A stretch of DNA of 64,000 bases, from assembly GCF_042932805.1 (NCBI RefSeq), contig NZ_CP170633.1, forward strand, positions 2,976,001 to 3,040,000, written 5' to 3'. Position 1 is the stretch's first letter. The number at the start of each line of letters is the position of its first letter. The stretch comes from Ascidiaceihabitans sp029251465. Lineage in GTDB: Bacteria; Pseudomonadota; Alphaproteobacteria; Rhodobacterales; Rhodobacteraceae. The notes below the pieces were generated by a model, which saw nothing but the letters and a program-made list of their open reading frames with translations, was not told the DNA's origin and made no database searches. The position numbers were made by a program, and so were the translations under genes. Of the stretch, positions 44,691 through 54,005 are shown in pieces.

Positions 44691-45710
44691 ATGAAAACAA
44701 CGTTGCAAGACGCCAAAGCAATCGTTTTGGCGCATTATGATCGCATTGCGCAGGCGACGCCCGAAACTGTCGCTGACGCATTGGGCGCGCACACAAGTGC
44801 CGATTGGCACTGGCGTGGGCTGCATCCGTTTCACGAACAAACGGGCGCGCACGCCGTTGCGCAGACCTATTGGACACCGTTTTTGACCTCGATGAAATCC
44901 GTCCAGCGCCGTCAGGATGTGTTCTTTGCCGGTCGTAACACCGGCGGGGACGATGTCTGGGTCGCCTCGATGGGGCACATGCTGGCGCTGTTTGACGCGC
45001 CATTTCTGGGCATCCGCGCGACCCGCAAAATCGTCATGTACCGCTACGCCGAATTCAACCGCGTGGTTGGCGACAAAATTGTTGAAACCGCCTGCTTCTT
45101 TGATCTGCTGCACCTGATGTCACAGGCTGGCGTCAACCCGATGCCGCCCCAAACAGGCATGCATTTGGTGCAACCGGGGCCCGCCACACACGACGGTTTG
45201 TTGTTTGATGAACAAGACACGCAGGCCGGCAAAGATACTCTTGATCTGATCAACAGAATGATCGGCGATATCGCCGCCAATTCCAACGCCGATGATGTCG
45301 ACTTGCCGCGCGATGCCACCCCGCAACAAGAGCTGGAACGCTGTTGGCGCGACGACATGCTGTGGTGGGGACCCGAAGGGATTGGCGCTACGTTCACAAT
45401 TGATCGCTACGTCGAGCAACACCAGCAACCGTTTCGCCGTCAGTTGGGCAACCGTGAATTTAACGGTCATTTGGCCCGCTTTGCCGAGGGCACGTATGGT
45501 GGCTTTTTCGGGTGGCCCAATCTGACGCTGACCCCTTTGGGTGGATACCTGGGCATGCCCGGAAATGGCAGTGTGCGGGCCGACATGCGCGTTGTCGACA
45601 TCTACCGGCGCGACGGCGACAAGCTGGCGGAAAACTGGATCTTCATCGACATCCTGCACTTCCTAAACCAACAAGGTTTGGACGTGCTGGCCCGTCTGCA
45701 AGAAACGTAG
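44691..45710 (+). CDS. SnoaL-like double-domain protein (NTF2 fold), third of the regulon
   Basis: A 339-aa protein with two NTF2/SnoaL-like halves (about 1-150 and 185-335). The halves carry IVMYRYAEFNRVVGDKIVETACFFDLLHLM and VVDIYRRDGDKLAENWIFIDILHFL, similar C-terminal strands that show internal duplication. It follows the ABC permeases, so it belongs to the right-hand LacI-controlled operon. It probably isomerises or hydrates the imported compound or an intermediate; substrate unknown. Confidence 0.78.
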   Translation: MKTTLQDAKAIVLAHYDRIAQATPETVADALGAHTSADWHWRGLHPFHEQTGAHAVAQTYWTPFLTSMKSVQRRQDVFFAGRNTGGDDVWVASMGHMLALFDAPFLGIRATRKIVMYRYAEFNRVVGDKIVETACFFDLLHLMSQAGVNPMPPQTGMHLVQPGPATHDGLLFDEQDTQAGKDTLDLINRMIGDIAANSNADDVDLPRDATPQQELERCWRDDMLWWGPEGIGATFTIDRYVEQHQQPFRRQLGNREFNGHLARFAEGTYGGFFGWPNLTLTPLGGYLGMPGNGSVRADMRVVDIYRRDGDKLAENWIFIDILHFLNQQGLDVLARLQET

Positions 45711-45715
45711 CGCGG

Positions 45716-46525
45716 TCAGTTGCTCAGCGGCTGATGGCCCGGAAAATGGGTTTGAAAAACAGGCGTCGCGGCCTTGGCCCTCTGGCGAACCAGTGCGTAA
45801 TCAGCGGGATCCGAGCGCCAGAAACCACTTAGATACAGCGCGTCTTTTGTCGTTTGTTCCAGCCCCTCAATCGCCGTTTCGACAGCGCGCGCAAACACGT
45901 CAGCGTCATGATCAACATGCGTGATGTAGGGCAGTCCGGGGGTGGGGTCTGTTTCGGCCAAAACACGCAAGTTCAGATCAGGCTGGTCACGTAAAATGTT
46001 CAACCACGTGACGCTGTCGACAGCCGCAATATCCGCCTCGCCCTGCGAAACCATTTGCGCCGACAGTGCGTGCCCGCCTGACGGGATGCAGGACCCGAAA
46101 TGACGGGCGTCGCCCAGCGTGTGATGCAGCAAATACATGATGCTCATGACACCCGACTGGCTGGCCAGATCGTTGTAGGCAAAACGGGCACCTTTGAATG
46201 CACCAAGGTCACCACGCAGGTCATCAGCGCGGCAAATGACCTTGCTGTTGTACCATCCGGGTTTGTCTGGAATTACGCCATAATCCGGCGTGCCGATCAG
46301 GGTCACATGCCCCTCAAGCTTGCTGACAAAGGGGAACCCACAGGTTTGACTGAACAGTAAATCAGGGCCCTGCCAGACATCCCAGTCGTCGGCCCCGCGC
46401 GTCAGCCCACGCGGCGCGTCTACGCCAGCGTTTTGTAGCTCTGCCGCAATCGCGCGCCAAAGGGCATCGGTGTGGTGCTGGACGACAGGCACATCGTACA
46501 TCGAGAGGGTCGCGATTTTTGGCAC
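45716..46525 (-). CDS. PhnD-like phosphate/phosphonate-type binding protein without signal peptide
   Basis: A 269-aa protein of the PhnD-type solute-binding fold (LLFSQTCGFPF, FAYNDLASQSGVMSIMYLL, GEADIAAVDSVTW). No signal peptide is visible. The frame is open to a TTG at 46552, but GTG at 46525 (MPKIATLSMYDVP) agrees better with this family's N-terminus. No permease or ATPase is adjacent. It is convergent with the SnoaL-like gene, with 5 nt between stops. Confidence 0.75.
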   Translation of the reverse strand: MPKIATLSMYDVPVVQHHTDALWRAIAAELQNAGVDAPRGLTRGADDWDVWQGPDLLFSQTCGFPFVSKLEGHVTLIGTPDYGVIPDKPGWYNSKVICRADDLRGDLGAFKGARFAYNDLASQSGVMSIMYLLHHTLGDARHFGSCIPSGGHALSAQMVSQGEADIAAVDSVTWLNILRDQPDLNLRVLAETDPTPGLPYITHVDHDADVFARAVETAIEGLEQTTKDALYLSGFWRSDPADYALVRQRAKAATPVFQTHFPGHQPLSN

Positions 46526-46616
46526 GGCGTTTGATCCTGACGGGCTGAACAATCGCTAGAACCCTGCCCCGTTCGTTCGCGTTGTGCAACAACTGCGCAG
46601 CATTTAGGATGTCCGC

Positions 46617-47234
46617 ATGATCCCGGTTCTGTATTCATTCCGTCGATGCCCTTATGCGATGCGTGCGCGGCTTGCCTTGGCACATGCGGGGCAAAAAGTT
46701 GAGCTGCGCGAAATCGTTCTAAAGGACAAACCGCAAGCGTTTTTGAATATCAGCCCATCGGCTACGGTGCCGTGTTTGCAGTTAAATGACACGGTCATCG
46801 ACGAAAGTCTGGACGTGATGGTTTGGGCGCTGACGCAAAACGATCCTGATCGTTGGATGGCGATGCCACGCACCGGATGGGATTGGATAGCGCGTGCGGA
46901 CGGACCGTTCAAAAACGCATTGGATCGGACCAAATATGCCAGCCGCTATCCCGGTAGCGATGCAGGTGAACACCGCGTAATTGCGGCGCAATTCTTGGGT
47001 GATCTGGACGATCAGATAACCGGTTGGATATTCGAGCACCCTACACTTGCAGACTACGCGATTTTGCCGTTTGTGCGCCAATTCGCGTTCATTGACAAAG
47101 CGTGGTTTGACGCGCAGCCTTGGCCAGATTTACAGGCGTGGTTGCGGCGTTTTCTGGACTCTGACGCCTTTGCGGGCATTATGCACAAATATCCGCAGTG
47201 GGTTGAAGGCGACACGCCCGTGCAGTTTCCCTAG
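46617..47234 (+). CDS. Glutathione S-transferase-like protein
   Basis: A 205-aa protein with an N-terminal thioredoxin-type domain (VLYSFRRCPYAMRARLAL with a CPYA motif, cis-Pro in SATVPCL) and an all-helical C-terminal domain. The CPYA cysteine near residue 9 suggests an omega-like or glutaredoxin-like activity. Convergent with uvrB, overlapping it by 4 nt at the stop codons. Confidence 0.85.
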   Translation: MIPVLYSFRRCPYAMRARLALAHAGQKVELREIVLKDKPQAFLNISPSATVPCLQLNDTVIDESLDVMVWALTQNDPDRWMAMPRTGWDWIARADGPFKNALDRTKYASRYPGSDAGEHRVIAAQFLGDLDDQITGWIFEHPTLADYAILPFVRQFAFIDKAWFDAQPWPDLQAWLRRFLDSDAFAGIMHKYPQWVEGDTPVQFP

Positions 47235-49426
47235 CGCCCCCGCCGTTTGACCCCGCCACGCATTCCGCCGCGCCCCAAGGTTGAACGACCCGAAGATTTC
47301 TTGGCATCCTCGACCGCCTTATCCACGGCATATTGGCGCGCCATCGGATCATCGGCGATGGCCAGATCGACCGCTTCCAGACGTTTGACTTCGTCGCGCA
47401 ATCGGGCGGCTTCTTCGAATTCAAGGTTCTCTGCCGCTTTGCGCATATCCGTGCGCAACCCATCCAGGACCGTCGCCAGATTGCCCCCCGCAAGAGGGTT
47501 GTCGATCTTCGCGGTGATGCGCGATTGATCTGTGTCGCCTTTGTAAAGCCCCGCCAAAACGTCGTCGACGTTCTTTTTAACGGTCAACGGCGTGATACCG
47601 TGTTCGATGTTGTAGGCGTTCTGTTTTTCACGGCGACGGTTGGTTTCGCCCAAGGCACGCTCCATCGATCCGGTGATCCGGTCTGCGTACATGATCACGC
47701 GCCCGTCAGCGTTACGGGCCGCACGGCCAATGGTCTGCACCAGCGAAGTTTCAGAGCGCAAAAAGCCCTCTTTGTCAGCGTCCAGAATAGCCACCAATCC
47801 ACATTCCGGAATGTCCAAACCTTCGCGCAACAGGTTGATCCCGATCAGCACATCGAAGGCCCCAAGGCGCAAATCGCGCAGGATTTCGATGCGTTCCAAC
47901 GTGTCGATATCACTGTGCATGTAGCGCACTTTGATGCCCTGTTCGTGCATGTATTCGGTCAAATCTTCGGCCATGCGTTTGGTCAAAGTGGTGCAAAGCG
48001 TGCGCATGCCTGCGGCCGTCACTTTGCGCACCTCATCAAGCAAATCATCGACCTGCGTGTCGACGGGTCGGATTTCTACGGGTGGGTCAAGCAAACCCGT
48101 CGGGCGGATCACTTGTTCGACAAACACACCGCCGGCTTGGTCGATTTCCCAAGACGACGGGGTCGCGGATACGAACACTGATTGCGGGCGCATTGCGTCC
48201 CATTCCTCGAACTTCAGCGGACGGTTGTCCATGCAAGACGGCAGTCGGAAGCCGTGTTCAGACAGCGTCATCTTGCGCCTAAAGTCACCTTTGTACATGC
48301 CGCCGATTTGCGGAACTGAAACGTGGGATTCATCAGCAAAAACAATGGCGTGATCCGGGATAAATTCGAACAATGTGGGGGGCGGTTCACCCGGCGCGCG
48401 CCCCGTCAGATAGCGTGAATAGTTTTCGATGCCGTTGCAAATACCAGTGGCCTCCAGCATCTCGAGATCAAAATTGGTACGCTGCTCGAGCCGCTGTGCC
48501 TCAAGCAATTTGCCCTCGCCCACCAGCTGGTCCAACCGGATGCGCAGTTCCTTTTTGATGCTTATGATCGCTTGGGACATGGCCGGTTTTGGCGTCACAT
48601 AGTGACTGTTGGCGTAGACGCGGATGTGTTCGAGGTTGGCGGTTTTCTCGCCAGTCAACGGGTCAAATTCTGTGATGCTTTCCAGTTCTTCGCCAAAGAA
48701 CGACAGGCGCCACGCACGGTCATCCAAGTGTGCCGGAAAGATTTCTAGTGAATCGCCGCGCACGCGGAACGCGCCACGGAAAAACGCTTGGTCGTTGCGC
48801 TTGTAGGCTTGGGCAACCAGATCGGTGATGACCTGACGCTGATCGTAGGATTCGCCGACTTTCAAATCCTGGGTCATCGCCCCGTAGGTTTCGACCGAAC
48901 CGATGCCGTAAATGCACGACACCGACGCGACAATGATCACATCGTCACGTTCCAGCAACGCCCGTGTGGCCGAGTGGCGCATGCGGTCGATTTGTTCGTT
49001 AATTTGCGATTCTTTTTCGATGTAGGTGTCTGAGCGGGCGACGTAGGCTTCGGGCTGATAGTAGTCATAAAAGCTGACGAAATACTCGACCGCGTTGTCG
49101 GGAAAGAACCCTTTGAATTCGCCATAAAGCTGGGCGGCCAGCGTTTTGTTCGGGGCCAGAATGATCGCAGGGCGCTGCGTTTCCTCAATCACTTTCGCGA
49201 TGGTGAACGTTTTACCCGTGCCCGTCGCACCCAACAATACCTGATTGCGATCGCCATCTGTCACACCTGCGACCAGCTCTTTGATCGCGGTGGGTTGATC
49301 CCCGGCTGGCGAAAATTCGGTCTCCAACACGAACGGCTTGCCGCCCTCTAGTTTGGGGCGCGAACGCACGTCAGGAGCCGCGTTCACCAAGGCAACGTCT
49401 GTGGTGTCAGATTGGGCGTTGTGCAT
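47231..49426 (-). CDS. uvrB: Excinuclease ABC subunit B (UvrB)
   Basis: The damage-verifying helicase-like subunit of nucleotide excision repair. The 731-aa product carries Walker A GATGTGKTFTIAKV, the beta-hairpin region YYDYYQPEAYV, helicase motifs (DESHVSVPQIGGMY, GRAARNADGRVIMYAD) and the C-terminal UVR domain (AAENLEFEEAARLRDEV). The ATG at 49426 (MHNAQSDTT) is chosen; an in-frame TTG 22 codons upstream is possible. The basic, glycine-rich tail ends in RGR. Very secure. Confidence 0.95.
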   Translation of the reverse strand: MHNAQSDTTDVALVNAAPDVRSRPKLEGGKPFVLETEFSPAGDQPTAIKELVAGVTDGDRNQVLLGATGTGKTFTIAKVIEETQRPAIILAPNKTLAAQLYGEFKGFFPDNAVEYFVSFYDYYQPEAYVARSDTYIEKESQINEQIDRMRHSATRALLERDDVIIVASVSCIYGIGSVETYGAMTQDLKVGESYDQRQVITDLVAQAYKRNDQAFFRGAFRVRGDSLEIFPAHLDDRAWRLSFFGEELESITEFDPLTGEKTANLEHIRVYANSHYVTPKPAMSQAIISIKKELRIRLDQLVGEGKLLEAQRLEQRTNFDLEMLEATGICNGIENYSRYLTGRAPGEPPPTLFEFIPDHAIVFADESHVSVPQIGGMYKGDFRRKMTLSEHGFRLPSCMDNRPLKFEEWDAMRPQSVFVSATPSSWEIDQAGGVFVEQVIRPTGLLDPPVEIRPVDTQVDDLLDEVRKVTAAGMRTLCTTLTKRMAEDLTEYMHEQGIKVRYMHSDIDTLERIEILRDLRLGAFDVLIGINLLREGLDIPECGLVAILDADKEGFLRSETSLVQTIGRAARNADGRVIMYADRITGSMERALGETNRRREKQNAYNIEHGITPLTVKKNVDDVLAGLYKGDTDQSRITAKIDNPLAGGNLATVLDGLRTDMRKAAENLEFEEAARLRDEVKRLEAVDLAIADDPMARQYAVDKAVEDAKKSSGRSTLGRGGMRGGVKRRGR

Positions 49427-49531
49427 AGAGGACTCGCTTTCATCACCGACAATTGGCGTGTTTTCGCGCGGGTTCAAGGGCTGAGTGACCAACGCAGACT
49501 GTTACTGACAAAAACTGTCAGCATGACCAGA

Positions 49532-50404
49532 TCAATCCTGATCTAGTTCTTCTAAGGCATTCAACACAATGGTGCCTAGTTTCGGGCTATTCTGCACGCG
49601 CTTTTGACGCGCCAAGAGCCCAAGGTAACGCGGCAGTTTTTTGCGCGCACGTAGCACTTGATGAAAACACAACAAATCCATTTCGTCGTTTTTTGCCCAC
49701 GTCATCAAGCGCCACAGCAAGCCCAATTCGCTCAGCGGCTCTGCGATCCCATGCCCGAGAAATGGTGCCCTGACGTGGATCAAATTTGGTTGCTCAAGTC
49801 GGGCAACATGTGCTGCGTCCCTGGTTGTGAACGGGTCATACACGCAGAGCACTTGTTTGGCATTGCCACAAAGACCAACAGCATCCGAATAAGGGCCAGT
49901 CCAATCCTGCAATTGCGCCTCTTCAAACCGCGTTTCCCAAGGTACTTTTGTCAAATCCAGCGTGGTTTGGGGGTTCAACGCCAAAACAGTCGTTGCTTGC
50001 ACAAGATCCGCATAAGCAAGGGCCGCAAAACCACCCATTGAGCCACCGTAGGTAATGATCGTCTCGAACTGATCGAACACGCCTTGTTCACGCAGGTCAG
50101 TTAACGCGGCAGCGAGGTCAGGATTGCGGTACCAATCCGACGCTTTTGGCTTGACGCAAATATGGGACATTCGTTGCGCGCGAAACCGTTTTGCGCCCCA
50201 ACCATGGCGAAAAACATCCCCGCGTTTAGGGTTTTGCGATGCATATTCAAACGTGATGATCAGACGGCGCGTCGCATAGATGTACCCCTCGAGAACGTAA
50301 TTCTCGGTTTCTCGAATAATGTGGGTTGCCCACGTTTCTTCACCCGCGCGTTGTGGGCGTCGAAATGGCAAATTCTTTTTCGCTTTTGGGTCTGATTTGG
50401 TCAT
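49532..50404 (-). CDS. Alpha/beta-hydrolase-like protein of unknown role
   Basis: A 290-aa protein with one clear feature, the nucleophile-elbow-like YGGSMGGFAALAYA near residue 120. A later GHGIAEPL may hold the catalytic histidine and DPFTTRD the acid. The highly basic N-terminus (KSDPKAKKNLPFRRPQR) is unusual. It might be a polysaccharide- or lipid-related esterase, but I do not recognise the family. Start at the ATG 50404 rather than GTG 50410. Confidence 0.65.
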   Translation of the reverse strand: MTKSDPKAKKNLPFRRPQRAGEETWATHIIRETENYVLEGYIYATRRLIITFEYASQNPKRGDVFRHGWGAKRFRAQRMSHICVKPKASDWYRNPDLAAALTDLREQGVFDQFETIITYGGSMGGFAALAYADLVQATTVLALNPQTTLDLTKVPWETRFEEAQLQDWTGPYSDAVGLCGNAKQVLCVYDPFTTRDAAHVARLEQPNLIHVRAPFLGHGIAEPLSELGLLWRLMTWAKNDEMDLLCFHQVLRARKKLPRYLGLLARQKRVQNSPKLGTIVLNALEELDQD

Positions 50405-50580
50405 CTTCACGCTACTTTAGTGATTGTGCCGTTTTATGACACTTAACAGGTTGGCAGGGCAAACGCCCATTTAACCTATCCCTTTGTGCTCGTGTCATAT
50501 TCAATCACGCTGCTGTGGCCTTGATCTTGTGGCCTACACCATGGCATAGAAATGCTAGTCTTTTTACCGGAGCCGATCTT

Positions 50581-50892
50581 ATGCGCGCACGCATCTTTCA
50601 ACCTGCTAAAACCGCAATGTCCTCTGGCACAGCCAAGACCAAAGGTTGGGTGCTGGAATTTGCCCCAGACTCCGCCCGCGCGGTTGATCCGTTGATGGGC
50701 TGGACATCTTCCAGCGATACACAAAGCCAAGTACGCATGTCCTTTGACACCAAAGAAGCCGCGATGGATTACGCCCGTGACAACGGGATCGATGCGCAGA
50801 TTCAAGAGCCCAACAAGCGCAAGCCAAACATTCGAATGGGCGGCTATGGCGAAAATTTTGCCACTGGGCGTCGCGGCGCGTGGACCCACTAG
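50581..50892 (+). CDS. NDUFS4-like complex I accessory subunit (ETC_C1_NDUFS4 family)
   Basis: A 103-aa homologue of the mitochondrial complex I subunit NDUFS4 (18 kDa), common in alphaproteobacteria. Marks are MRARIFQPAKTAMSSGTA, WVLEFAPDSARAVDPLMGWTSS and FDTKEAAMDYARDNGI, with a C-terminal YGENFATGRRGAWTH. It stabilises the NADH-dehydrogenase arm of complex I. It overlaps the next gene by 13 nt. Confidence 0.9.
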   Translation: MRARIFQPAKTAMSSGTAKTKGWVLEFAPDSARAVDPLMGWTSSSDTQSQVRMSFDTKEAAMDYARDNGIDAQIQEPNKRKPNIRMGGYGENFATGRRGAWTH

Positions 50893-51344
50893 CCCTCACA
50901 GAAGTATCTGCTGATGCAGGTGATGTGCGTGCGCTTTTGCAACGCCATTTCGATCTCATGCGCGCGACTTCCCCCGAAGAAAGCTGCCGTGTCATGGCCC
51001 CCGACACTGTCGCAGATGCCGGCGTCGTCATGTTAGGCCTACGCAAAGCAGGTGTTCTTTTGGCAATTGGTGCGTTCAAAACCATCGCGCCCAGGCATGG
51101 CGAATTGAAGTCCATGCACACCGCGGCCGAAGCCAGAGGCCAAGGCGCTGCCCGCAAAATACTAGACGCCTTGCTGGCCCGCGCAAAACAAGACGGGTTA
51201 TCTCGCATGAGCCTGGAAACCGGAACCGCACCCGAATTCACCGCCGCGCGCGCTCTTTACGCGACCTATGGATTTGAGAATTGCGCGCCGTTCGGTGACT
51301 ACGCCCTCGATCCACACAGCACATTCATGACCCGCCTCATTTAG
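50880..51344 (+). CDS. GNAT-family N-acetyltransferase
   Basis: A 154-aa GNAT acetyltransferase. Acetyl-CoA binding is at AAEARGQGAARKILDALLARAK (residues ~81-102) after KSMHT, and the family C-terminus is ARALYATYGFENCAPFGDYA. It begins at a GTG inside the end of the NDUFS4-like gene. Acceptor unknown. Confidence 0.85.
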   Translation: MDPLALTEVSADAGDVRALLQRHFDLMRATSPEESCRVMAPDTVADAGVVMLGLRKAGVLLAIGAFKTIAPRHGELKSMHTAAEARGQGAARKILDALLARAKQDGLSRMSLETGTAPEFTAARALYATYGFENCAPFGDYALDPHSTFMTRLI

Positions 51345-51405
51345 AACGTTCACACAGCTTCTGCCCTTGCCAAACACATATCGATAACGGACAAACAGGC
51401 TCAGC

Positions 51406-51482
51406 GGTCCCTTAGCTCAACTGGATAGAGCAGCTGACTTCTAATCAGCAGGTTCGGGGTTCGAGTCCTCGAGGGATCGCCA
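51406..51482 (+). tRNA. tRNA-Arg(UCU)
   Basis: A 77-nt cloverleaf: acceptor GGTCCCT/AGGGATC with one G-T pair, D-stem GCTC/GAGC, anticodon stem GCTGA/TCAGC with loop CTTCTAA (anticodon TCT), T-loop GTTCGAGTC and an encoded CCA end. It reads AGA/AGG. It stands at the left edge of the accessory island, and tRNA-Arg genes are common integration sites. Confidence 0.95.
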
Positions 51483-51903
51483 TTTTATTTTTTATTTACA
51501 ATTACTTAGTCACCAAGAACGATAGTGGATGAACGCACGCTTTCTTTCCGGAAGCAATACGGAAGCAACGGGATTGATAAATTAGCGAGTGCTTTTAGTG
51601 CCACAAAGCTAAACTGACGTACGATGGTTGTTATGTGATTCCAAACAGCGCGGAGACATTCCCGCAATCGGTGAGGGTATTTCCGGCCCAAAGCCGCCAT
51701 TCGCAGCTCGCTTTGATGTCGCCGCGCGGGCCGTAATCGCCGATGTTCGTTGGACAGCCGCAACCGAATATTGAGTGGACCCAAGACTAGCGGAGCTTTT
51801 CAGTTCTTCGCAGCCAGATTCTAACTAGGTTATCGCGGTGCTTGATAAGCGGTATAAGAAGCACGTCTAATTGCAAGCGGAACAACAAAAACTCTCCTCC
51901 AAC
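51483..51903. other. Gene-free stretch after tRNA-Arg
   Basis: About 420 nt without a convincing gene. The first part is very AT-rich. The middle part (~51650-51770, containing GGCCCAAAGCCGCC) resembles, from memory, a dispersed intergenic repeat of Rhodobacterales that is often mistaken for short hypothetical ORFs. This needs a search; nothing firm is seen. Confidence 0.4.
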
Positions 51904-52284
51904 CTATCTTCCAAACAGAAAGTGCCAGTTTCTCTGAAAGAGGTTTCCAGTTTGAAAAAAGAGCTCTCTCTCGGTTAATTGAGCTAAGGTTCGAATATAG
52001 TCGATTTTTTCTGCTGCCAAATACGGAATGTTGCCCCGCAAATTATTTTCCAAATCAGACAACCAATCAGAAAGAACAGTAGCTCCAAAGATTGCACATG
52101 GCCCGTTAGCTTGATGAATTTTATTCGCAATCTGCTCCGTATCGTCGCCGATTTTCAATTCGAAAATTTGCAGCAAATCCCGATTCAAAACCTGAAACGT
52201 AGACTTGATAACCGCTCGTAGTTTGTGTTTCCCAAGCATTTGCTCGGCCGTCTCTAGTACAGCCTTATCGATAAATTTTTGCAA
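51904..52284 (-). CDS. HPt (histidine phosphotransfer) domain protein
   Basis: A 126-aa protein whose core ANKIHQANGPCAIFGATVL, followed by SDWLSDLEN, matches the HPt pattern (phospho-histidine H57, glycine two residues after the QA, GA before the next helix). It would carry phosphate between the receiver of the hybrid kinase (54006) and the response regulator (52541). There is no ATG: the frame begins at a TTG (52284) and is open back to about 52333, so the start is uncertain. AT-rich composition like its island neighbours. Confidence 0.65.
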   Translation of the reverse strand: MQKFIDKAVLETAEQMLGKHKLRAVIKSTFQVLNRDLLQIFELKIGDDTEQIANKIHQANGPCAIFGATVLSDWLSDLENNLRGNIPYLAAEKIDYIRTLAQLTERELFFQTGNLFQRNWHFLFGR

Positions 52285-52540
52285 TGTTTCTGCCTCAAGT
52301 TTACGGGCTTTTGTAGCCTCTGGTGATCCGAATATTGTGTAGATTCACACCTTCGCATTCACACACAAGCATACGTTCAGCGAAACTATCAGGAAAGTTA
52401 TTTTAGGGATAGCAGGACTATACTAAAGTATTGATTGTGGGGAACTTAGCATAGGATATTGTTTTTAAATTGAAATTTTTAGCTTGATAGGTGAGTGGTC
52501 GTCTCGAAACGCTCCCATCAACCAATTAAAGGTCTTCACC

Positions 52541-53149
52541 ATGCAATCCCAAATCCTCATCGTTGAGGACCAAGCGATGGTTCAAGACGTTCTATGCTCT
52601 TTCCTTCGTCAACGCGAAGATTTCCACCCCACTGGTTGCAAGACAAAATCTGAAGCCCTCGCGTTGATCGCGGAAAATGGAGCATATGATTTGACACTAG
52701 TGGATCTAAAACTTCCTGACGCCAGCACCGTACAAGATCACGCGGAAATTGTGTCTGCAAGTGACGGGAACCCAGTTGCATTATTATCCGCAAATGCACG
52801 CCGGGAAGATGTGAGTATTGCACTGAAAATGGGTATGAAAGGGTATCTCTCCAAAAGAATGCCCGCAAATGAATTGCTGGAAGCTGTGCAAACGCTTTTG
52901 GATGGAGAGAGCTATCTCCCGAAAACCGATGAAAATACATTCGCAATGCGAGAAACGGATATTCTGATGGATTCATTGTCGAATCTTGAAAAAGAAATAT
53001 TGGGTCTGATGAAGCTTGGCTTGAGCAATGCGGAGATCTCTGGAGAATTAAAAATTCGCACAAACCACATCGCGAAAAGCGTCACGGACATATATCGCAA
53101 GATCGGTGTTCGAACCCGCTTGCAAGCTGTCACCCTGGTTCACATCTAA
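52541..53149 (+). CDS. LuxR/NarL-type response regulator
   Basis: A 202-aa response regulator. Receiver domain (residues 1-120) with phosphoacceptor D55 in LVDLKLPDAS and a lysine in KGYLSKRMP. C-terminal LuxR-type helix-turn-helix (LSNLEKEILGLMKLGLSNAEIS then IRTNHIAKSVTDIYRKIGVRTR). ATG at 52541 after AAAGG. First of three same-strand genes with a sensor protein and hybrid kinase. Confidence 0.87.
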   Translation: MQSQILIVEDQAMVQDVLCSFLRQREDFHPTGCKTKSEALALIAENGAYDLTLVDLKLPDASTVQDHAEIVSASDGNPVALLSANARREDVSIALKMGMKGYLSKRMPANELLEAVQTLLDGESYLPKTDENTFAMRETDILMDSLSNLEKEILGLMKLGLSNAEISGELKIRTNHIAKSVTDIYRKIGVRTRLQAVTLVHI

Positions 53150-53179
53150 TTTACTTTTTTTGCACACAAGGGTCGTACA

Positions 53180-54004
53180 ATGATCAAATTCATAAAATCT
53201 ACCTTAGCGTTCATGAGCCTTGGAATTGCGGCAGGTTCAGCTGCCTATGCGGATGAATGCGAGATATTTGTTGGGGTTGTCCCCCAATTCCAACAACGGC
53301 ACATCTTGACGGCTTGGACGCCGTTTCTGGCTGAGCTGGGTGATCGAACGCAATGCTCTTACACGCTTGTTGGATCGGCGAATATTCCCGAATTTGAAAC
53401 TCAATTCAAATCTGGGCTGTTCGATTTTGTATATCTCAACCCGTATCATTTTGTTGTTGCTGCGGACGTCGAAGGATACGTTCCGATTGTGCGTTCGGGT
53501 AGCAAAATGCTGCAAGGTGTTCTTGTAGTGCGCAAAGATTCAGGCATTGAATCCATCGTCGAATTGGATGGCCGTGAAGTTGCGTTTCCGTCACCCAACG
53601 CACTTGGGGCGTCCCTGTTGATGCGCACTGAACTTGCAATGCTGCACGGCGTCCAGGTCGTTCCCAAATATGTAACCACTCACAACTCGGTGTACCTGCA
53701 TGTTTTCAAAGAGATTACCCTAGCTGGCGGCGGTATCGAGCGGTCATTGAACGGTGAAAAACCTCAAATTGGAGATCAGTTAAAGATTTTGTACCGCACC
53801 CAAAAAGTGAACGCTCATCCAATTGCCGTTCATCCGCGCATTGATCCGTTACTACGTGACAAAATCAAGAAATCAATCATCGACATTTCACAAACAATGC
53901 CCACTCTAACAGACGATATACCAATGCGAGAAGCGGTTGCCGCGTCCTTCGAAGATTACATGACATTGTCAGACTTGGGTCTGGAACAGTTTGCGGCTGA
54001 CTAA
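53180..54004 (+). CDS. PhnD-like periplasmic binding protein, probable sensory partner of the kinase
   Basis: A 274-aa exported protein with a signal peptide cut near AYA-DEC. The PhnD-like fold shows VGVVPQFQQRHILTAWTPFLAEL and FDFVYLNPYHFVVA (ligand-binding strand). There is no ABC permease or ATPase in the island. It sits between the response regulator (30 nt) and the hybrid kinase (1 nt), like TorT next to TorS, so a ligand-sensing role is the best inference. The ligand may be a phosphonate-like or other small anion. Confidence 0.8.
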   Translation: MIKFIKSTLAFMSLGIAAGSAAYADECEIFVGVVPQFQQRHILTAWTPFLAELGDRTQCSYTLVGSANIPEFETQFKSGLFDFVYLNPYHFVVAADVEGYVPIVRSGSKMLQGVLVVRKDSGIESIVELDGREVAFPSPNALGASLLMRTELAMLHGVQVVPKYVTTHNSVYLHVFKEITLAGGGIERSLNGEKPQIGDQLKILYRTQKVNAHPIAVHPRIDPLLRDKIKKSIIDISQTMPTLTDDIPMREAVAASFEDYMTLSDLGLEQFAAD

Positions 54005-54005
54005 C

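Noticed and set aside
49505..49521. CTGACA/TGTCAG inverted repeat near uvrB as an SOS box
   Set aside because: It does not match the alphaproteobacterial LexA pattern GTTC-N7-GTTC and is as likely the end of the downstream-strand gene; left unassigned.
51506..51784. 92-codon minus-strand frame after tRNA-Arg
   Set aside because: Arg/Leu-rich product typical of spurious frames in dispersed intergenic repeats; no motif.
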